Below, piece after piece: positions 57,639 to 62,164 of a stretch of DNA of 62,164 nt (positions are counted from its first letter, which is position 1; every line of letters begins with the position of its first letter). The stretch spans positions 1 through 62,164 of the forward strand of contig QHZN01000075.1 in assembly GCA_003225365.1 (NCBI GenBank), given 5' to 3'. The notes below the pieces were generated by a model. That model searched no databases. It was given only the letters and a program-made list of their open reading frames with translations, and was not told where the DNA came from. A program made the position numbers and the translations under genes. The stretch is from Acidobacteriota bacterium (GTDB lineage: Bacteria; Acidobacteriota; Terriglobia; UBA7540).

Positions 57639-58625
57639 ATGTGGGCCGTGGCACGATGCACCTTCCGCGCGAGATTATTCGGCCTTTCAGCGCCGAGCAT
57701 TCTCATTTTGGCAATGGCCGCAACTACGACCGCCCAATCCCAGCCCAAACACTCTTCTATTAAAGACCACTTTAGGCGCGGCGACGAGCTGTTGTCGAAA
57801 AAGGATTGGGACGGCGCGATCGCGGAATACCGGGAGGCGCTGCGCTTGGACCCGAAAAACGACGAGGGGCACGTAAAGCTCGGCCAGGTGCTTGGAAAGA
57901 AGGGCGACTGGGATGGAGCAGTCGCCGAGGAGCGCGAAGCCCTCCGCCTGAATTCCAAAAACGACGCCGCGCACGCGAACCTTGGCATTGCTCTCGGATA
58001 CCAGGGCGACATGGATGGGATCGTCGCCGAAGAACGCGAGGCCCTGCGCCTCAACCCCCATAACGCCCTCGCCCATCAAGAGCTTGGCTGGTGGGCCCTC
58101 TGGGTCAAGCGCGACTGGGACGGCGCAATCGCCGAGGAACGTGAAGCCCTCCGCCTCGACCCGGACAGCGACGAGGCTCATCACTACCTCGGGGTAGCGC
58201 TCGCAAATAAGCGCGACTGGGATGGAGCAATCGCGGAGCACCGCGAAGCCATCCGCCTAAACCCGGACAACGAATGGGCCCACCAAGACCTGGGCGCGGC
58301 GCTCGAACAGAAGGGCGATTGGGACGGAGCAATCGCCGAAGAACTCCGGGTGCTCCGCCAGAACCCGAGCAACAACGCGGCGCATCAGGTCCTCGGCTTG
58401 GCGCTTGAAAAAAAGGGCAGCCTGGATGGAGCGATCCCCGAGTACCGCGAGGCCCTCCGCCTGGAACCCAAAAACCCAGTCTGGCATCACAGCCTCGGCG
58501 TTGCGCTGGAGAAGAAAGGCGACTTTCAAGGGGCCCTTGGCGAATACCGCGCCGCCTCGACGCTCGACCCCCAAAACGCGGATTTCAAAAAGGACTACGA
58601 ACACCTGCTGAAAGAAGTAAAGTGA
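57639..58625 (+). CDS. Exported TPR-repeat protein
   Basis: 328 aa with a probable signal peptide (AMAATTTAQSQ at about 26-36), then about eight 34-residue TPR units of very similar sequence, each built like WDGAIAEYREALRLDPKND. The near-identity of consecutive units at the DNA level shows recent repeat expansion. A protein-interaction scaffold; partner unknown. It follows element C and starts with its own ATG preceded by gaagg. Confidence 0.85.
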   Translation: MWAVARCTFRARLFGLSAPSILILAMAATTTAQSQPKHSSIKDHFRRGDELLSKKDWDGAIAEYREALRLDPKNDEGHVKLGQVLGKKGDWDGAVAEEREALRLNSKNDAAHANLGIALGYQGDMDGIVAEEREALRLNPHNALAHQELGWWALWVKRDWDGAIAEEREALRLDPDSDEAHHYLGVALANKRDWDGAIAEHREAIRLNPDNEWAHQDLGAALEQKGDWDGAIAEELRVLRQNPSNNAAHQVLGLALEKKGSLDGAIPEYREALRLEPKNPVWHHSLGVALEKKGDFQGALGEYRAASTLDPQNADFKKDYEHLLKEVK

Positions 58626-58697
58626 ACAGGGGCAAGCCATCAGCCGCTTGGGCTCAGGGCGCGCCGCCCCGAAGCTCGAAGCGGTGGGAGGGCCCAG

Positions 58698-59348
58698 ATG
58701 AGCAAGCGCGGATACTACCTTCTCGCGGGAGCGGTGGTTCTCGCGACGTTGGTCTTGACGGCGGTCGTCTTTCCCCAACTTCCCGCCGAAGTCCCAACGC
58801 ACTGGAACATTCACAACCAAATTGACCGCTACGGGTCGAAGTGGCAGCTCGTGTTCATGCTTCCGAGCATCATGGCGGGTGTGATGGCGCTGATGGCGGC
58901 GCTGCCCTGGCTATCGCCGCGGCGCTTTGAGGTGAGCGGGCCACGGCTGATCTATCTCGCCGTCATGGTCATCGTCGTCGCGTCCCTTGCTTACTTTCAG
59001 GTCCTAATGATTCTCGCGGCCTTGAGCCGGCCGGTGAATATGACCCGAGCCACTTTCGGTGGGCTGTGCCTGCTGTTCGCCGCTCTCGGATTCGTCCTTC
59101 CACGCTTGCCCCGAAATTTCTATGTCGGCGTGCGCACGCCCTGGACGCTGGCCGATGCGCGAGTCTGGGAAGCCACGCATCGCTTTGCGGGAATTGTTAT
59201 GGTCGCGGGAGGTGTCCTGGCTTTTCTGCTGGTGATCGTTCAATCCAACATTTGGCCGCCGGCGGCGGTGCTCGTGACGGCCGGACTCGCGCCAGTGATC
59301 CATTCGCTGGTGTTTTACAAACAGCTCGAAAGGGACGGACAAGTTTAG
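58698..59348 (+). CDS. SdpI/DUF1648-like membrane protein
   Basis: 216 aa with about six helices. The start ATLVLTAVVFPQLPAEVPTHW plus NIHNQIDRYGSK is the DUF1648 signature and the end NFYVGVRTPWTLADARVWEATHR is the SdpI signature. In Bacillus, SdpI gives immunity to the SdpC toxin and controls SdpR; no sdpC- or sdpR-like gene is seen here, so the role is open. SD gggagg is about 10 bases upstream. Confidence 0.85.
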   Translation: MSKRGYYLLAGAVVLATLVLTAVVFPQLPAEVPTHWNIHNQIDRYGSKWQLVFMLPSIMAGVMALMAALPWLSPRRFEVSGPRLIYLAVMVIVVASLAYFQVLMILAALSRPVNMTRATFGGLCLLFAALGFVLPRLPRNFYVGVRTPWTLADARVWEATHRFAGIVMVAGGVLAFLLVIVQSNIWPPAAVLVTAGLAPVIHSLVFYKQLERDGQV

Positions 59349-59399
59349 CCCGGCGAGGGCTCCCTTCACCAGGGCTTCGGTGCCCGCAAGCCGCGCCGG

Positions 59400-59894
59400 T
59401 CATTTTCCGTTCTCTGTGGGATAGCCCTGCTTTACCCAGTCTGTAGGAAAATCCTGCTCGATATCCATCACCTTCAGCCGCGTGAAGCCCATGGCCTTGA
59501 GCGCTGCGAAAGCGGGCCGAATGTTCGGGCACTGCTTCCACGGACAGCAGCCACAATAGAGAACGATTTCGCTTTTGCGGTCGAGGTTCCTTGCCCAGGC
59601 CTTGAGGCTTTCAATTCCCTCGGCGTCCTTGCCGGGACCTTTGTACACGGCGCCGGGAATGTGGCTGCTCTTGAAAAGTGACTCGAAACCCACCGAGACA
59701 ACCACCGGCTTCTTCGCGGCATGGAGCGAAGCGTCGAGCTGCTTCGGCGTGAGAACGTCGCCGGGCCGCCAGGGGTCTTCGGCCGCCGGCCTTCCAGCGA
59801 GACTCGCCTGGAAGGCTGATGCGATCAACAGCGCTGCGGCGCCGGCGGAAAACATGCGCCAATTACCTTGCGCGAATCTTTTTAGTAAGCTCAT
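59400..59894 (-). CDS. Exported rhodanese-like protein
   Basis: 164 aa with a signal peptide (RMFSAGAAALLIASAFQASLA) and one rhodanese domain: SSHIPGAVYKGPGK and the active-site loop VLYCGCCPWKQCPN, with the catalytic Cys in YCGCC. Four Cys in this loop (CGCCPWKQC) is more than a classic rhodanese has and could bind metal or form a disulfide. A sulfurtransferase in the periplasm is inferred. Located beside the TIGR04282-like gene on the same strand. Confidence 0.85.
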   Translation of the reverse strand: MSLLKRFAQGNWRMFSAGAAALLIASAFQASLAGRPAAEDPWRPGDVLTPKQLDASLHAAKKPVVVSVGFESLFKSSHIPGAVYKGPGKDAEGIESLKAWARNLDRKSEIVLYCGCCPWKQCPNIRPAFAALKAMGFTRLKVMDIEQDFPTDWVKQGYPTENGK

Positions 59895-59937
59895 GCTCGG
59901 ATTTTACATCATCGAAGGGACAGAGGAATAAGCAATC

Positions 59938-60636
59938 TTAAGAAGGGCTTTCTGCTTTCTGCTTTCCTGAGATCAACCGCCAAGTGGCCGGAGCCAAGCG
60001 CCGCAGAGCTAGGTGGCGCTTGAGCTTCTTGCGGAGCAACATGAAGTCTGCCGGGCGGTCAACGTCCGGAAGGGGTTCGAGAACCGCGGTAATCAGGCCG
60101 CTTTCGCTGAGGTTTCGAGCCATGTCCCGAAATGCCCTTGACGTGCCCCATCGGACACTATGAAAAAGGCCTTTCCGCCGAGCCCGCGGCGCGCGTCGCA
60201 AACCGATAAGATAGAAGCCGCCGTCCGGGCAGGGGCCGAGGACCGCGTCCGAACTCTCGAGCTCGTGCATGGCTCGCAGCAACAGCAGCGGTGAAAGTTC
60301 CGGCGAGTCCGTTCCGATAATGACCGCGAAGCGATGATTCGCCAAGAGCCGCTCGAAGGCTCGGCTCAGGCGCGCGCCCAGGTCACGGCCTTGCTGCAGA
60401 AGCCGATGAAATTCCGGTGGCAAGGGAAGCAAGTATGAGCGGTCGGTAAGAAAAAGGAAGCAGTCCGCCTGCGAAGAAAGTTCGCGGGCTTTTCGAACCG
60501 TGTCCGAAATGAACGCCGATTGCAGCGCGGCAGCGCCGCGCGCCCCAAGAGCCGGTACCAAACGCGTCTTGGCACGGCCGGGAAGCGGGCCGCGCGAAAA
60601 AATGGCCAGCGCCGGTTTGTGGTGGAATCTTTTCAG
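59938..60636 (-). CDS. TIGR04282-like (DUF2064) transferase with no canonical start
   Basis: Small nucleotidyl/glycosyl-transferase-like protein, a family linked to arsenosugar or cell-surface biosynthesis. The body has GTDSPELSPLLLLRAM, DAVLGPCPDGGFYLIGLRR, and WGTSRA. The family N-terminus ALAIFSRGPLPGRAKTRLVP is present upstream of the only usual start (TTG 60561), back to a stop at 60652-60654. In that stretch no ATG, GTG or TTG precedes the conserved motif; CTG 60636 or ATT 60645 would be needed. TTG 60561 would delete the PGRAKTRL motif. Either a rare start or a decayed gene. Confidence 0.7.
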   Translation of the reverse strand: MKRFHHKPALAIFSRGPLPGRAKTRLVPALGARGAAALQSAFISDTVRKARELSSQADCFLFLTDRSYLLPLPPEFHRLLQQGRDLGARLSRAFERLLANHRFAVIIGTDSPELSPLLLLRAMHELESSDAVLGPCPDGGFYLIGLRRAPRARRKGLFHSVRWGTSRAFRDMARNLSESGLITAVLEPLPDVDRPADFMLLRKKLKRHLALRRLAPATWRLISGKQKAESPS

Positions 60637-60741
60637 ACGGGAAATAGAGCTTTAGGCCACGCCTTTTCGGGCTCCTGCGCTCCTCCCCGGAGAAAACTTT
60701 ACGCAACGGCGGGCACAGGGCCGAACGGCGCGGGCTGGCGC

Positions 60742-60863
60742 CGTTCCAACTTGCCTGCGGCACGCAGGCTATTTCTGGCTAAATCTGCTGCCGGCATACA
60801 ACTGCGTCCGGCGTTCCGGTCCGACTCTGGGGGGGTGGCGCATCGGCACGTGAAGTTGGAACG
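60742..60863. repeat. MITE-like element D, 122 bp
   Basis: Perfect 11-bp terminal inverted repeats CGTTCCAACTT (60742-60752) and AAGTTGGAACG (60853-60863), with an inner hairpin GCCTGC-ggcac-GCAGGC. Non-coding. It lies between the TIGR04282-like gene and the coiled-coil gene. Confidence 0.7.
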
Positions 60864-60866
60864 ACA

Positions 60867-61235
60867 CTAGATAAACAGTTGTTCGTCCTGAGTCGTCTCG
60901 CTGCCGCTCGGCGAGCGCCGGCGGGCGAACAAGAATCCAAACCCCACCTTCAGAGCTTTCACCAAGGCCGATACCTCCTGAACGGGGATCAGCACGGTTT
61001 GCTGAACCCGGTCGGTGGTGGTCTCGACCTTGTCCACAAGACTCGTCAACAATTGGTCGATGCGGATAATTTGCAGACGGGTCTCGATGCGCTGCCTCAG
61101 GTCGTCGCGAACTTGCCGCACCTCTTTGCGAATCTCCTGGATGGCGCTTGAGGCGCGCCAAATCGCAAGGGCTTGAGCCGCAAATGCGAAACCCGCGAGT
61201 ATCACAAACGCCAGCAAGACGTCGTCGTGTGTCAA
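60867..61235 (-). CDS. Membrane-anchored coiled-coil protein (DUF948-like)
   Basis: 122 aa with one N-terminal helix (VLLAFVILAGFAFAAQAL) and a charged coiled coil (IQEIRKEVRQVRDDLRQRIE). The layout is that of DUF948-like stress or envelope proteins, often next to YtxH genes as here. The downstream pair of YtxH genes on the same strand suggests one operon. Function unknown. Confidence 0.75.
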   Translation of the reverse strand: MTHDDVLLAFVILAGFAFAAQALAIWRASSAIQEIRKEVRQVRDDLRQRIETRLQIIRIDQLLTSLVDKVETTTDRVQQTVLIPVQEVSALVKALKVGFGFLFARRRSPSGSETTQDEQLFI

Positions 61236-61268
61236 GGTACTCCCCTTCGCGGAACGCTTACGGCTGCG

Positions 61269-61565
61269 TCAGCGCGCCTTCCCCTTCTCTTCCTTCCATG
61301 CTTGCCGCCCGGCTTCGTAAGCCGCGGAGACGCGCTCCCGTCCTTCCGAAACCACTTCCTTCCCCTTTTCAACCAGGTCGGCAGCCTGTTCGCGAACCTC
61401 ACGGCCTTTGGCCGTAACGTAGTCCCGCCCTTGCTCCGCCTTCTGCGAAAGGAACTCGCGCGTCTCCTTACCCGATTTCGGCGCAAAAAGCAGCGCCAGA
61501 ACAGCACCGATGCTCATCCCGGCCAGGAAAAAAGCCAGGCTCGACCCACCATTATCTTCGCTCAT
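61269..61565 (-). CDS. YtxH-domain protein, copy 1
   Basis: 98 aa with an N-terminal glycine-rich membrane helix (FFLAGMSIGAVLALLFAPKSG) and a charged helical tail (KETREFLSQKAEQGRDYVTA). The FAPKSGKETR motif defines the YtxH family, general-stress proteins of unknown mechanism. A paralogue is next door at 61616. SD gaggagggg lies upstream of the ATG. Confidence 0.9.
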   Translation of the reverse strand: MSEDNGGSSLAFFLAGMSIGAVLALLFAPKSGKETREFLSQKAEQGRDYVTAKGREVREQAADLVEKGKEVVSEGRERVSAAYEAGRQAWKEEKGKAR

Positions 61566-61615
61566 GAAACCCCTCCTCGCTTCACACTGACGCCAAGCCT
61601 CTCAAGCGAATTCAG

Positions 61616-61876
61616 TCAATTCGTCTTCAACGCCTCGGCCAGACGGTCCTTGTGACGGCCCACAAACGTCTTGCTGCGATCCACAACATCTGCCGCTTGC
61701 CGGCGAATCTCTCGGCTGCGGCCAGCTAGGTAGTCTTTCCCCTCACCCGCCCTTTCGGCAAGCAATTTACGAGTCTCTTTGCCTGCGCGGGGCGCAAAGA
61801 GCGTAGCGACGGCAGCGCCAAGGCTGGCGCCTACAAAAAAGTATCCGACTTTTGTTGGAAATCCTGAATGGCTCAT
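61616..61876 (-). CDS. YtxH-domain protein, copy 2
   Basis: 86 aa from ATG 61876 (SD ggagagg 6 bases upstream), with the membrane helix GYFFVGASLGAAVATLFAPRAG and tail KETRKLLAERAGEGKDYLAG. It is clearly a tandem paralogue of the gene at 61269 (shared LFAPxxGKETRxxLxxxAxxGxDY). First gene of the group ytxH-ytxH-coiled coil; an operator-like palindrome lies upstream at 61958. Confidence 0.9.
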   Translation of the reverse strand: MSHSGFPTKVGYFFVGASLGAAVATLFAPRAGKETRKLLAERAGEGKDYLAGRSREIRRQAADVVDRSKTFVGRHKDRLAEALKTN

Positions 61877-61957
61877 TGTGCACCTCTCCTCCAACTAGAA
61901 AACTAACAAAGCCAAGTTTCGCAGTCAAGTATAAAATATGGTTGCATTTATTTATAG

Positions 61958-61971
61958 ACCGTCTAGACGGT
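61958..61971. promoter_or_regulatory. Operator-like palindrome between uvrC and the ytxH genes
   Basis: ACCGTCTAGACGGT is a perfect 14-base palindrome with no loop; with one mismatch it extends to TATAgACCG...CGGTaTATA. Its form is like TetR-family operators (TAGACC..GGTCTA types). It is about 80 bases upstream of the ytxH start and 19 bases after the uvrC stop. Confidence 0.6.
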
Positions 61972-61989
61972 ATATAAACGTATGTGGTG

Positions 61990-62164
61990 CTACGTCCTTC
62001 CCAAGTGCTCTGAGACGAGGCGCGCCTGCGCCTGGCCGACGACTTGGCTTAGTTCTTCCGGTAAAACGGATTTCAGGGCTCGGACACTTCCGAAGTGCTC
62101 AAGAAGTTTGCGAATAGTCTTCTCACCAACGCCCGGAATTTCTTCGAGCGCGCTGGACAATTCT
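61990..62164 (-). CDS. uvrC: UvrC C-terminal end (partial, runs off the window)
   Basis: Endonuclease subunit of nucleotide-excision repair. Only the last 57 codons are present, reading ELSSALEEIPGVGEKTIRKL, then HFGSVRALKSVLPEELSQVV, then the stop TAG (complement of 61990-61992). That is the helix-hairpin-helix domain at the UvrC C-terminus (IPGVGEKTIRKLLEHFGS). The catalytic domains lie beyond the right edge. Confidence 0.85.
   Translation of the reverse strand, partial: ELSSALEEIPGVGEKTIRKLLEHFGSVRALKSVLPEELSQVVGQAQARLVSEHLGRT

Noticed and set aside
58698-59348. Bacteriocin immunity locus around the SdpI-like gene
   Set aside because: No toxin precursor, maturation gene or SdpR-like regulator is adjacent.
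61269-61876. Toxin-antitoxin pair
   Set aside because: Two tandem small genes look like one at first, but both carry the YtxH signature.

Overview
The window is GC-rich chromosomal DNA that most resembles Acidobacteriota. Supporting signs are two large Oar-type TonB-dependent receptors with a CnaB-like N-terminal domain, a DUF6599-type protein, lipid A genes (LpxL-type acyltransferase, lpxD), a pst-phoU operon with phoBR, and many short palindromic or word-type intergenic repeats. The assignment is inferred from protein style only; there is no rRNA gene here.

Layout: 1-5.5 kb holds a secreted two-domain esterase (minus strand), then a small arm-domain protein with a D2-only Clp-type AAA+ ATPase, an unknown membrane protein, and a C-terminal remnant of a second Clp-type ATPase. 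5.6-16 kb is core metabolism and envelope: ilvE, pilT, recX, an S23-type four-helix-bundle gene, alaS, a lytic transglycosylase, an AMIN-type amidase and a DUF6599-like protein. A tRNA-Thr(CGT) follows, then a TonB receptor broken by an internal deletion. 20-31 kb is a phosphate locus: phoB, phoR, a receiver-domain gene broken by an amber codon, a porin, pstS-pstC-pstA-pstB-phoU, with a triple 11-bp-period direct repeat in front of pstS that looks like a Pho box. 31-36.7 kb has a DsbA-like protein, an MFS exporter, a frameshifted Spy-like gene, a diguanylate cyclase and a di-haem oxidoreductase. 36.95-38.48 kb is an ISNCY/IS1202-type insertion sequence. 38.5-44.6 kb holds a flippase-like protein, nrdR, a GNAT protein, an alpha/beta hydrolase lacking the usual serine, an LpxL-type acyltransferase and lpxD. 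44.7-54.2 kb is a heavy-metal RND efflux operon (outer-membrane factor, fusion lipoprotein, CzcA-type pump) bracketed by two paralogous small HxH/CxxC membrane proteins and followed by an intact TonB receptor. 54.2-62.2 kb has an integrase remnant, cysteine desulfurase, mnmA, a TPR protein, an SdpI-like protein, a rhodanese, a TIGR04282-type transferase, a coiled-coil membrane protein, two YtxH proteins and the 3' end of uvrC.

The most unusual theme is repeat invasion. Palindromic elements like those between genes also lie in frame inside two essential-type genes, alaS (twice) and mnmA, and seven-base word repeats that fold into hairpins abut the start codons of alaS, czcA and mnmA where a Shine-Dalgarno would be expected. 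Other points are four different MITE-like elements, four disrupted genes in one window (TonB receptor, receiver, Spy-like, Clp remnant), and the paired metal-binding-type small proteins around the efflux operon. All functional calls rest on motifs read by eye; no database search was possible.
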